The position numbers and the translations under genes are program-made. A stretch of DNA of 64,000 bases from Flavobacterium flavigenum. Its GTDB lineage: Bacteria > Bacteroidota > Bacteroidia > Flavobacteriales > Flavobacteriaceae. Each line of letters starts with the position of its first letter. The stretch's first letter is position 1. Shown here piece after piece: positions 43,132-51,765 of this stretch. The notes beneath the pieces are model-generated. The model worked only from the letters and a program-made list of their open reading frames with translations, made no database searches and was not told where the DNA came from. Location: NCBI RefSeq assembly GCF_027111255.2, contig NZ_CP114285.2:3348001-3412000 (forward strand). Direction: 5' to 3'.

Positions 43132-44743
43132 ATGACACAAAAAGAACAACAACAATTGGGTAAAACCCTTTGGGATATAGCAGATAATTTACGTGGAGCG
43201 ATGAATGCCGATGATTTTCGGGATTATATGCTGTCGTTTCTTTTCCTTAGATATTTATCATCGAACTACGAAGCATCCGCAAAAAAAGAATTAGGAAGAG
43301 ATTATCCCAATCTGGATGATAATGACAAAAGAAACCCTTTAAGCGTTTGGTACGCAGAGAATGAAGCAGATGTAGCTGAATTTGAAAAACAAATGCGCAG
43401 AAAGATTCACTATGTAATAGAACCAAAACATCTATGGAGCAGTATTGCTGAAATGGCGCGTACTCAAAATAAGGATTTACTTGAAACATTAGAGCAAGGT
43501 TTTAAATACATAGAAAATCAGTCTTTTGAAAATGCGTTTCAAGGATTGTTTTCAGAAATCAATCTGAACTCCGAAAAATTAGGAAAAAAACACGAGGATA
43601 GAAATGCCAAACTATGTGTCATCATTCAGAAAATTGCAGAGGGAATTAAAGATTTTTCTACCGATTCAGATACTTTAGGTGATGCTTACGAATATTTAAT
43701 TGGTCAGTTTGCAGCAGGTTCAGGTAAAAAAGCAGGAGAATTTTACACGCCACAGCAAATATCTTCCATTCTTTCAGAAATAGTAACCTTAGACAGCCAA
43801 GACCCTACACAAGGTCCAAAAATAAGACTTGAGAAAGTCCTTGATTTCGCAAGTGGTTCCGGATCGTTGCTTTTAAATGTTAGAAAACGCATAAAAGAAA
43901 ATGGAGGAAACGTAGGTAAGATATATGGTCAGGAAAAAAACATAACTACCTATAACTTAGCCCGTATGAACATGCTTTTACACGGCATGAAAGATACCGA
44001 GTTTGAAATATTTCACGGTGACACTTTACTCAATCAATGGGATGAATTAAATGAAATGAATCCGGCCAAAAAAGTTGAGTTTGATGCTATTTGTGGCGAA
44101 TCCGCCTTTTAGTTTGCGTTGGGAACCTAATGAAGCTATGGTAGAAGATTTCCGTTTTAAAAGTTATGGTTTAGCACCTAAATCAGCGGCAGATTTTGCT
44201 TTTTTATTACATGGCTTTCACTTCTTAAGCCAAAACGGAACGATGGCGATTATTCTGCCTCATGGTGTATTATTTCGTGGTGGTGCAGAGGAACGCATTA
44301 GAACCAAATTATTGAAAGAAAATAATATTGATACCGTTATTGGACTACCTTCAAATCTTTTTTATTCCACAGGAATTCCAGTTTCAATTTTAATTCTAAA
44401 AAAATGCAAAAGATATGATGATGTGCTTTTTATTAATGCAAGTGAGCATTTCGAAAAAGGAAAACGACAAAACACACTCAGCGAAGAACATTTCGAAAAA
44501 ATTATTGATACGTACAAGTACAGAAATGAAATACCAAGATATTCGAGAAGAGTATCAATGGATGAAATTGAGAAACAAGGATATAATCTTAATATTTCAA
44601 GATATGTTAATACTTCTGTGGAGGAAGAAAAAATTGATTTACGACAGGTTAATTTAAAATTGAAGGCTATAAATTTAGAAATTGAAAAATTTACAAATGA
44701 TCATAATAAATTTTTAGACGAGTTAGGATTGCCAAGGATTTAA
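43132..44743 (+). pseudogene. hsdM: type I DNA adenine methyltransferase, frameshifted
   Basis: HsdM of the island, opening with QQLGKTLWDIADNLRGAMNADDF and carrying motif I (DFASGSGSL). The frame breaks at 44090-44092, where ATTTG replaces ATTG; translation then ends at 44112. Removing one T gives DAIVANPPFSLRW, so the break is immediately before the catalytic NPPF (motif IV) and the second part reads on to 44743. The start ATG is 43132 (the TTG at 43126 is less likely). As read, no active methyltransferase would be made. A read error is an alternative. Confidence 0.85.
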
Positions 44744-44751
44744 TGGAATTG

Positions 44752-44762
44752 CTTCCTCTCTG
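44752..44762 (+). repeat. right attachment-like repeat
   Basis: CTTCCTCTCTG, identical to the 3' end of tRNA-Ser at 36606-36616, 8 bp after the hsdM stop. It closes the restriction island. Confidence 0.6.
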
Positions 44763-44949
44763 TAAAAAACGCCTTAATTTCAATAAGAGATTACGGATTT
44801 TTTTATTTCTTGAAAAAACAAAACCTCTAATCCAGCCCCGATAGAAATGATATCCTTTTGTGGCGGGGTTCGCCATAAAAGATAAAATGGATAGCGGGAG
44901 AATTGGTCTTTTGAATAAGGATTTTCTGCTTCATAAAAGTAATAAATAT

Positions 44950-45726
44950 CTAATCCTGCAATACTACTTTGACTTTCGGTATAAGACGTTCAACAAATAA
45001 AGCATAAGCAGATTCTGAAGGATGCAGTCCATCTGAAGCGACCAGATTTAGGTTGCTCAGCCCTTGCCGGGTAATGTCAGTAATATTTACAAAAACGATT
45101 GCATTTGTTTTGCAGTAATTCTCAGCAAAGGTATTGTACTGATTGATTTCGGTGGAGATTTTTGTTTTTTGACTGTCACTTAAATTTTTTGCATAGGGGG
45201 TGTAAGCATAATCAGGTATCGAAACCACAATTACGTTTTTTTTGTCGCCTTTCCCCAATGCAATTGCTTTGGTTACCAATTCAGGAAACTCTCTTTCATA
45301 AACAGAAAAATCTTTTCCTTGATACTGATTATTGACACCAATTAATAACGTCACCAAATCATAATTGGATTCGGGTTTTTGCTGGTTTATGGCCGAAATT
45401 AAATTGGTAGTTGTCCATCCGGTTGTGGCGATAACCTGTAATGAAAAGTTGGTTTCTGTATAAAACGATTTTAAACTCGTTTTGAGCTGTTCCGGAAACC
45501 GGCAGGTTTCGCAGACACTTTGCCCAATAGTATAACTGTCGCCTAGTGCTAAATAATTTATTGATTTAGCAATAGATCCGCTTGGGATTTCCGGATTAGG
45601 GATTGTTGTTGGAGGTGTGACAGGTTCGGGTGTAACAGCCGTTTCCGAAGGGCTTTCTTCAGTGCTGCAACTCAAAAGCGATATAGAAAGTAAAACAATA
45701 ACTATTTGTTTAAAGTGTGGTTTCAT
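44950..45726 (-). CDS. SGNH/GDSL-type esterase lipoprotein
   Basis: A 258-residue lipoprotein: signal peptide with lipobox SLLSC (Cys20), then a Pro/Glu/Thr-rich tether and an SGNH hydrolase domain. Block I is ALGDSYTIGQ (Ser near 63), block III is GVNNQYQG with the Asn, and block V is SDGLHPSE with the Asp-His pair. The serine hydrolase should act on esters or acetyl groups at the cell surface. It lies downstream of the island in reverse direction. Confidence 0.87.
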   Translation of the reverse strand: MKPHFKQIVIVLLSISLLSCSTEESPSETAVTPEPVTPPTTIPNPEIPSGSIAKSINYLALGDSYTIGQSVCETCRFPEQLKTSLKSFYTETNFSLQVIATTGWTTTNLISAINQQKPESNYDLVTLLIGVNNQYQGKDFSVYEREFPELVTKAIALGKGDKKNVIVVSIPDYAYTPYAKNLSDSQKTKISTEINQYNTFAENYCKTNAIVFVNITDITRQGLSNLNLVASDGLHPSESAYALFVERLIPKVKVVLQD

Positions 45727-45793
45727 AATTTGTATAAATTAGATTTCGCATCATTTCTAAACAAATAGTTACGTTAAAAAAGAATTTGTGGTT

Positions 45794-46576
45794 TTACACC
45801 ATTTCTGCTTTCATTGAAATTTCTTCTTCAATAGCATTCCAGAGTCCGATTCTTTTTTCTAAAGCCAGAATTGAAATTTCTTCTACATCAGACCATTTTT
45901 GAGCATCATCCTCACATAATTCTGTAATCATTTGCATGGCCATAGGACCGTGCTCATCGGCATCAAGTTCAATATGTCTTTCGAAATAATAAAGGAGTTT
46001 TGTTAAATCAACTTCAGGAAGATTTTTTTGAAAGTTTTTCAGAATTTCCGTGAACATAGCCGGAATTAAATCTTCTCTTCCAAAGGTAAAGGCAGCCGCA
46101 ATCTCATGTGGTTTACCTTGTTCTATAACACGGAAAGTGAAATCTAAAAATGATTTTACATCTGGATGTAAGGAACTTTGTTTGATGGCAACAAAAATAT
46201 TATGAAGCGAATTTACCTCAGATAAAAATTTGTTTATTGCAGATGTATCTGCACCACAGGCCTTCATTGCCTCGATATACATTTCGTAATGACTTTGTCT
46301 TTTGCCGTCAATAGTGAGGTCGGTTTCTTCAGCAAGGACAATTTCGTTGATTAAATATCGGGTTTCGGGATTTTTTGTTGGAAACCAAGGCGTAGTTGTA
46401 CAGGTAAGTTTAGCCTGTAAAGCCTTTAATAGTGACATAAAGTCCCAAACTGCAAAAACATGACTTTCTAAGAAACTATGCAGGTCATCGATGCTTTGGA
46501 TTTTATTGTACAAAGAATGCTGTAAAAGCATTTCCTTTTGAGGGTAAATGCGATTGTTGATGGTTTCAATATTCAT
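45794..46576 (-). CDS. DUF3050 domain protein (heme oxygenase-like fold)
   Basis: A 260-residue all-helical protein matching DUF3050 over its length. Typical are FLESHVFAVWDFMSLLKALQ (near 32-51), the NEIVLAEETD stretch (near 76), AAAFTFGREDLIP and YYFERHIELDADEHGPMAM near the C-terminus. The His/Glu residues in these helices recall iron-binding heme-oxygenase-like folds. The biochemical role is not known to me. It is separated from the downstream SGNH gene by 67 bp. Confidence 0.8.
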   Translation of the reverse strand: MNIETINNRIYPQKEMLLQHSLYNKIQSIDDLHSFLESHVFAVWDFMSLLKALQAKLTCTTTPWFPTKNPETRYLINEIVLAEETDLTIDGKRQSHYEMYIEAMKACGADTSAINKFLSEVNSLHNIFVAIKQSSLHPDVKSFLDFTFRVIEQGKPHEIAAAFTFGREDLIPAMFTEILKNFQKNLPEVDLTKLLYYFERHIELDADEHGPMAMQMITELCEDDAQKWSDVEEISILALEKRIGLWNAIEEEISMKAEMV

Positions 46577-46602
46577 AGACGTGGTATTTTTGGTAAATAT
46601 AA

Positions 46603-46630
46603 AAAAGCTTCCCGATTAGAGGAAGCTTTT
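46603..46630 (-). terminator. terminator after the acyl-CoA dehydrogenase gene
   Basis: Perfect stem AAAAGCTTCC / GGAAGCTTTT with an 8-base loop, T run on the leftward exit side, 36 bp past the stop. Confidence 0.85.
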
Positions 46631-46665
46631 GGTATTGATTTTCAATATATTTTAATAGAGGGTTA

Positions 46666-47844
46666 TTATTTGAATGCCGAAAGCCCTGTAACATCCATTC
46701 CTGTTATCAATAAGTGAATGTCATGAGTGCCTTCATAAGTAATGACACTTTCAAGGTTCATCATATGGCGCATGATCGAATATTCGCCTGTAATTCCCAT
46801 TCCGCCCAGCATTTGTCTGGCTTCTCGCGCAATGTGAATTGCCATGTCAACATTATTTCGTTTAGCCATTGAGATTTGGCCCGTTGTAGCTTTCCCTTCG
46901 TTTCGTAGAACTCCTAATCTCCAGGTTAATAATTGTGCTTTTGTGATTTCGGTAATCATTTCGGCCAGTTTTTTCTGCTGTAATTGTGTTCCTCCAATAG
47001 GTTTTCCAAACTGGATTCTTTCTTTGGCATAACGCAAAGCAGTATCGTAGCAGTCCATTGCCGCTCCAATTGCTCCCCAGGCTATTCCGTATCTGGCTGA
47101 ATCTAAACACCCAAGCGGTGCTCCCAATCCGGATTTGTTTGGTAACAGGTTTTCTTTAGGAACCTTTACGTTATCAAAAATCAATTCGCCTGTCGAAGAT
47201 GCACGAAGCGACCATTTGTTATGCGTTTCAGGCGTTGTAAAGCCTTCCATTCCGCGTTCTACGATTAATCCGTGAATTCTGCCTTCTTCATTTTTTGCCC
47301 AGACTACGGCAATATCAGCAAAAGGAGCATTCGAAATCCACATTTTAGCACCATTTAAGAGATAATGATCGCCCATATCCTTAAAATTGGTAATCATGCT
47401 TCCGGGGTCAGAACCGTGATCTGGTTCGGTTAAACCAAAACAGCCCATCCATTCCCCTGTGGCCAGTTTTGGCAGATATTTCATTCGTTGTTCTTCATTT
47501 CCATATTTCCAGATAGGATACATTACTAAAGAAGACTGTACTGATGAGGTAGATCGTACGCCCGAATCTCCGCGCTCAATTTCCTGCATGATCAGTCCGT
47601 ATGAAATCTGGTCTAAGCCTGCTCCGCCATATTCTACAGGAATATAAGGTCCAAATCCGCCAATTTCTCCAAGACCTTTTATGATTTGTTTTGGAAATTC
47701 TGCTTTTTGAGCATATTCTTCTATGATAGGAGAAACTTCACGTTTAACCCATGCACGTGCAGACTCGCGAACCAATTTGTGTTCGTCTGTTAGTAAATCA
47801 TCAAGGTTATAATAATCGGGTGCTTGAAATAAATCGGGTTTCAT
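46666..47844 (-). CDS. acyl-CoA dehydrogenase, glutaryl-CoA dehydrogenase-like
   Basis: A 392-residue flavoprotein oxidising acyl-CoA. It shows GCFGLTEPDHGSDPG (FAD-binding, near 133-147), WISNAPFADIAVVWA, and the C-terminal catalytic glutamate in VITYEGTHDIHLL (near 373). The YEGTHDIH context and the length resemble glutaryl-CoA dehydrogenases. A lysine-degradation neighbourhood is missing, so the substrate remains open. A -7 element TAGATTTG is at 47866-47873. Confidence 0.87.
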   Translation of the reverse strand: MKPDLFQAPDYYNLDDLLTDEHKLVRESARAWVKREVSPIIEEYAQKAEFPKQIIKGLGEIGGFGPYIPVEYGGAGLDQISYGLIMQEIERGDSGVRSTSSVQSSLVMYPIWKYGNEEQRMKYLPKLATGEWMGCFGLTEPDHGSDPGSMITNFKDMGDHYLLNGAKMWISNAPFADIAVVWAKNEEGRIHGLIVERGMEGFTTPETHNKWSLRASSTGELIFDNVKVPKENLLPNKSGLGAPLGCLDSARYGIAWGAIGAAMDCYDTALRYAKERIQFGKPIGGTQLQQKKLAEMITEITKAQLLTWRLGVLRNEGKATTGQISMAKRNNVDMAIHIAREARQMLGGMGITGEYSIMRHMMNLESVITYEGTHDIHLLITGMDVTGLSAFK

Positions 47845-48004
47845 GGTACGATAGTTTTATAATTACAAATCTACATAAAGAAATATAACAAAACTAATAG
47901 TTAATGTTGTAAAAATTAGTTTTGTTCAACTTCTTGAGATATTAGAAGTATAAAAATAAGATTTTGTAATGTGTTTTGAACCTGAAATTTAAAAAAGAGA
48001 GAAG

Positions 48005-48712
48005 CTACATTTTAAGGTAAAAATCTTTTGTCAACTCAATATATTCTGGTGTATACACATGTCGATCGATTTCAATAACCAATTCATCTATTTCAGCTTC
48101 CTGATTTTCGTTTCGGCTAAAAGCTAATAAACTGCGTTTAATTTCTGAAGTTTGGGTACCTTTTACGCGAGTAATTTTGGTTGAATATAATTGAGCTTCT
48201 TTGGCCAAAGCTATAAAGTTTTTCTCTTCTTTGAATGGAAGGATCACTGCAAATATTCCATTTTCTGAAAGCAATAAGTCCGCTGCTTCAACCAATTCTT
48301 CAAAAGGCATTGCATCCTGAAAACGGGCCAAATCACGTTGTTCGTTTGATGTTTTATAATCTTCGGAATAAAAAGGTGGATTTGAAACAATCAAATCGTA
48401 TTCATCTTCCGGTTCTTCAATAAATTCGTCCAACCCGGCATGAAAGCAGAATAAACGATCTCCCCAGGGAGAATTTTCAAAATTTTCTACTGCTTGTTCA
48501 TAGGCGTCTTCGTCAATTTCAAGCGCATCGATTTGTTGTGCTTGACTCCTTTGAGCAAGCATTAAAGCGATGACTCCGGTTCCTGCACCTATATCTAAAA
48601 CACTAAACGGATTATGATTTACAGGAGACCATGCACCTAGTAAAACACCGTCAGTTCCAACTTTCATAGCGGTTTTGTCTTGCTGAATAGAAAATTGTTT
48701 GAATTGAAACAT
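48005..48712 (-). CDS. trmN6: tRNA1(Val) adenine-37 N6-methyltransferase
   Basis: A 235-residue SAM-dependent methyltransferase of the TrmN6 (YfiC) family, which acts on A37 of one tRNA-Val. The SAM motif is DIGAGTGVIALMLAQR (near 41-56). The catalytic NPPFY is at SNPPFYSED (near 113). The first residues MFQFKQFSIQQDKTAMKVGTDGVLLGAW are typical of the family. The gene has no close partner. Confidence 0.87.
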   Translation of the reverse strand: MFQFKQFSIQQDKTAMKVGTDGVLLGAWSPVNHNPFSVLDIGAGTGVIALMLAQRSQAQQIDALEIDEDAYEQAVENFENSPWGDRLFCFHAGLDEFIEEPEDEYDLIVSNPPFYSEDYKTSNEQRDLARFQDAMPFEELVEAADLLLSENGIFAVILPFKEEKNFIALAKEAQLYSTKITRVKGTQTSEIKRSLLAFSRNENQEAEIDELVIEIDRHVYTPEYIELTKDFYLKM

Positions 48713-48827
48713 AATGATTTAAGAATGATAATTAACGATTCTTGATTTTTGATTTTCCTTGAAAGGAACGAATAATGTTAATTTGGATAATCTAAAAGTC
48801 CAACAATCTAAGAAGTCTAAAATGTAA

Positions 48828-49352
48828 TTATAAGTACATTTCCACCAATCCCTCAGGAAGATTCATGATGACTTTTTTGTTTTCCCTGTCAATCTTTACA
48901 AGGAAATGATCAATCATTGGAACTAGTATTTCAACTTCGCCATTTAAAACTTCAAAAAGTGGCTGGGCAGAAGAATCATTAACAGAAGTGATTTTTCCAA
49001 AAACGCCTAAACGCTGGTCTTCAATTTCGAAACCAATAACTTCGTGGAAATAAAATTTGTTGCCGGAAAGTTTTGGCAACATAGTTAAAGGAAGATAGAC
49101 AGCATTTCCAACTAAGGCATCAGCATCTTCTTCGGTGTTTACATCTTCAAAACGAACTCTTAAAAAGTCGTTTTTGTGTAAAGAACTTGTTTCAATAAAA
49201 AAAGGAACCAGATGTTTGTTGTGATCAACAAACACTGATTCCAGATTTTCGTATAACTCAGGTTCGTCTGTGTCTAAATAGATCAGGACTTCACCTTTGA
49301 AACTAAATTTTTTAGCGATTTTACCTAAATAAAAACATTCTTCTTTACGCAT
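48828..49352 (-). CDS. rimM: 16S rRNA processing protein RimM
   Basis: Ribosome maturation factor that binds S19 on the pre-30S head. The 174 residues hold the N-terminal RimM barrel (YLGKIAKKFSFKGEVLIY) and the C-terminal PRC-like barrel (YFHEVIGFEIED...VPMIDHFLVKID). It follows rpsP by 15 bp in the same operon, as in many bacteria. Confidence 0.95.
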   Translation of the reverse strand: MRKEECFYLGKIAKKFSFKGEVLIYLDTDEPELYENLESVFVDHNKHLVPFFIETSSLHKNDFLRVRFEDVNTEEDADALVGNAVYLPLTMLPKLSGNKFYFHEVIGFEIEDQRLGVFGKITSVNDSSAQPLFEVLNGEVEILVPMIDHFLVKIDRENKKVIMNLPEGLVEMYL

Positions 49353-49367
49353 TATCGCTAACTAAAA

Positions 49368-49937
49368 TTATGCTTCAGTTGTTTCGTTATTCTCTTCAGC
49401 AGCAGGAGCTTCTTCAGTAGCAGCTTCAACTTCAGCAACTTCTTCTGTAGCCTCTGCAGCAGTTGCAGCAGCGATAGCATCAGCTTCAGCCTGAGCTGCA
49501 GCAGCTAAACGTTTTGCATTAACTTCTTGTTCTGCTTTTAAAGCTTTAGCTTTAACATCAGCCTGTGCTTTTGATAAACCGTCTTTTTTAGCATCAACTT
49601 TTCCAGCTTTAGCCTCTAACCAAGCAGCTAATTTTGCATCTGCCTGCTCTTGAGTCAAAGCTCCTTTACGGATACCTCCATCAAGGTGGTGTTTCAATAA
49701 AGCACCTTTGTAAGAAAGGATCGCTCTTGCAGTATCAGTTGGCTGAGCACCATTGTGCAACCATTTTACTGCACTATCAAGGTTTAAGTCGATAGTTGCC
49801 GGGTTAGTGTTTGGATTGTAAGTACCGATTTTCTCTAAGTATTTACCATCTCTTTTTGAGCGTGCATCTGCAGCTACAACCCAGTAAAAAGGTTTTCCTT
49901 TTTTACCGTGTCTTTGTAATCTAATTTTTACTGACAT
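49368..49937 (-). CDS. rpsP: ribosomal protein S16 with a long C-terminal extension
   Basis: The first about 80 residues are a canonical S16 (SVKIRLQRHGKKGKPFYWVV, DGKYLEKIGTYNP). The remaining about 105 residues form an Ala/Lys- then Ala/Glu-rich tail, making the protein 189 residues, about twice the usual length. Such tails are common in Bacteroidota S16. The tail may be flexible; its role is unknown. It is the first gene of the rpsP-rimM operon. Confidence 0.95.
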   Translation of the reverse strand: MSVKIRLQRHGKKGKPFYWVVAADARSKRDGKYLEKIGTYNPNTNPATIDLNLDSAVKWLHNGAQPTDTARAILSYKGALLKHHLDGGIRKGALTQEQADAKLAAWLEAKAGKVDAKKDGLSKAQADVKAKALKAEQEVNAKRLAAAAQAEADAIAAATAAEATEEVAEVEAATEEAPAAEENNETTEA

Positions 49938-49986
49938 AATCGTATGATTAAATTTTGAGGTACTCGACCTCTGTTAATTAAGGGCG

Positions 49987-49994
49987 CAAAGATA
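49987..49994 (-). promoter_or_regulatory. -7 element for rpsP
   Basis: TATCTTTG on the minus strand, 50 bp before the rpsP ATG. No TTG at normal spacing. Confidence 0.45.
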
Positions 49995-50148
49995 TAATTT
50001 TTTTCTGAATTTAAGTGTCATAAATTTATTAAATCTGTTGAAGAAAATAAATGGGCTTTATTGATGATTATTTTATAGGATTCTTAGCTATAAATCAAAA
50101 TAAAAACATAAATAAACTAATCTATAGTAGATTACAGAAAAATAAGAC

Positions 50149-50156
50149 TACATTTG
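50149..50156 (+). promoter_or_regulatory. -7 element for the RRM gene
   Basis: TACATTTG, 25 bp before the ATG at 50181. It excludes the TTG at 50154 as a start. Confidence 0.45.
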
Positions 50157-50180
50157 CTACATTATAATAAACAAGTACAT

Positions 50181-50531
50181 ATGAACATTTTTGTGGGAAG
50201 CCTTCCATTCAGTATTGAGGAAGCAGATTTAAGAGAGTCTTTCGAGGCTTACGGAGCGGTAGATTCAGTAAAAATTATTACTGATAAATTTACCGGAAGA
50301 AGCAAAGGATTTGGTTTTGTTGAGATGCCAAACGACGCGGAAGCTCAAAAAGCAATTGATGAATTGAACGGAGCTGTTGTTTCAGGACGTGCAATTGTGG
50401 TTAATAAATCTGAGCCGAAACCTGAAGGAGAAAGAAGAAGCTTCAATAACAACCGTGGAGGTGATTCTCGCGGAGGTTACGGAAACAACCGTGGTGGAAA
50501 TGACCGTGGTGGAAACAGAGGAGGATATTAA
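50181..50531 (+). CDS. small RNA-binding protein with one RRM and a Gly/Arg tail
   Basis: A 116-residue protein. The RRM at about 1-78 shows RNP2 NIFVGSLP and RNP1 KGFGFVEM. The C-terminal tail is RGG-like (GGYGNNRGGNDRGGNRGGY), which can bind RNA and promote condensation. It resembles the cyanobacterial Rbp/bacterial RRM group. It has its own promoter and terminator. The ATG at 50181 is used because the RRM starts there. Confidence 0.92.
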   Translation: MNIFVGSLPFSIEEADLRESFEAYGAVDSVKIITDKFTGRSKGFGFVEMPNDAEAQKAIDELNGAVVSGRAIVVNKSEPKPEGERRSFNNNRGGDSRGGYGNNRGGNDRGGNRGGY

Positions 50532-50550
50532 TATTTTTTTCTAAATATAT

Positions 50551-50580
50551 AAAAGGGATCAATTTACATTGATCCCTTTT
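50551..50580 (+). terminator. terminator of the RRM gene
   Basis: Perfect 12-bp stem AAAAGGGATCAA and complement with a 6-base loop, then more T. Confidence 0.9.
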
Positions 50581-50596
50581 TTTGTTTCATGTTTTA

Positions 50597-50650
50597 TTTG
50601 TTTCAGGTTTCACGTTCCAGTAGTAACCTGAAACTTGAACCTGAAACAAA
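50597..50650. repeat. inverted repeat after the RRM gene
   Basis: TTTGTTTCAGGTT (50597-50609) and its exact complement (50638-50650), with further copies of CCTGAAAC and GTTTCA within. It sits beyond the RRM terminator and just past leuB. Confidence 0.6.
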
Positions 50651-50660
50651 AAATAACTAA

Positions 50661-51716
50661 TTATACGTTTGCAGCTAACCAGTCACCTACTTCTTTGGTT
50701 CCGTATGCTTTGCCTCCATTAGCTAAATCTTCAGTAACTACTCCGGCTTCTAAAGCTTTGTTTACAGCATCTCTCATTGCTTTTCCTTCTTCCATCAATC
50801 CGAAGTTTTCGAACATCATAGCTGCAGATAAAACAGTAGCCATTGGGTTAGCAATATTTAATCCTGTAGCTTGTGGATATGAACCGTGAATAGGCTCAAA
50901 TAAAGATACTTCAGCTCCCATCGATGCAGAAGGCATTAATCCCATTGAACCAGAAATTACAGAAGCTTCATCTGTTAAAATGTCTCCAAATAAGTTCTCC
51001 GTAATCAAAACATCATAAGAGTTTGGCCATTGTACCAAACGCATCGCAACCGCATCAACAAATTCGTAGCTTACTTCTACTTCCGGGTAGTCTTTTTCCA
51101 TAGCCTGAACCGTTTCTCTCCATAAACGTGACGTTTCCAGAACGTTAGCTTTATCCACACAGCATAATTTTTTAGAACGTGTCATGGCTAATTCGAAACC
51201 TTTTTTAGCTAAACGCTGTACTTCGGCTCTTGTATAAACACAGTTGTCAAAAGCAGTATCTCCGTTGTCTTTTCTTCCTTTTTCACCAAAATAAATTCCG
51301 CCGGTTAATTCTCTTAAGAAAACTAAGTCAGTTCCTTCGATTCTTTCTCTTTTTAAAGGAGATTTATCCAATAAAGAGGGGAATGTAAATGTTGGTCTTA
51401 CGTTTGCGAACAAACCTAATGCTTTACGCATTTTCAACAAACCTTGTTCCGGACGTACAGGCGCAGAAGGGTCGTTATCATATTTAGGGTGTCCAATGGC
51501 TCCAAAAAGAACAGCATCAGCATTTTTACAAATTTCGTGTGTAGCATCCGGATAAGGCTCACCTACTGCATCAATTGCAGCAGCACCGGTTAAAGCTGGT
51601 TTCCAGGTAATTTCATGTCCAAATTTTTTGGCAACAGCATCTGATACTTTTACTGCCTGATCAATTACTTCTGGTCCGATTCCGTCTCCGGCTAAAAGGG
51701 CTATGTTAAATTTCAT
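50661..51716 (-). CDS. leuB: 3-isopropylmalate dehydrogenase
   Basis: NAD-dependent decarboxylating dehydrogenase of leucine synthesis. The 351-residue protein has the family's conserved blocks: [11 protein letters not shown] at the start, [29 protein letters not shown], and the metal- and substrate-binding YELVDA-like [12 protein letters not shown] with [13 protein letters not shown]. It is last in the leuCDAB operon. Confidence 0.96.
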   Translation of the reverse strand: MKFNIALLAGDGIGPEVIDQAVKVSDAVAKKFGHEITWKPALTGAAAIDAVGEPYPDATHEICKNADAVLFGAIGHPKYDNDPSAPVRPEQGLLKMRKALGLFANVRPTFTFPSLLDKSPLKRERIEGTDLVFLRELTGGIYFGEKGRKDNGDTAFDNCVYTRAEVQRLAKKGFELAMTRSKKLCCVDKANVLETSRLWRETVQAMEKDYPEVEVSYEFVDAVAMRLVQWPNSYDVLITENLFGDILTDEASVISGSMGLMPSASMGAEVSLFEPIHGSYPQATGLNIANPMATVLSAAMMFENFGLMEEGKAMRDAVNKALEAGVVTEDLANGGKAYGTKEVGDWLAANV

Positions 51717-51765
51717 TTTATTGATATTATGGGTTTATTTACTATTTCGATTATTTATTTAAGTT

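Noticed and set aside
36617..44746. Integrase within the restriction island
   Set aside because: None of the frames here has recombinase motifs; the genes account for the whole interval.
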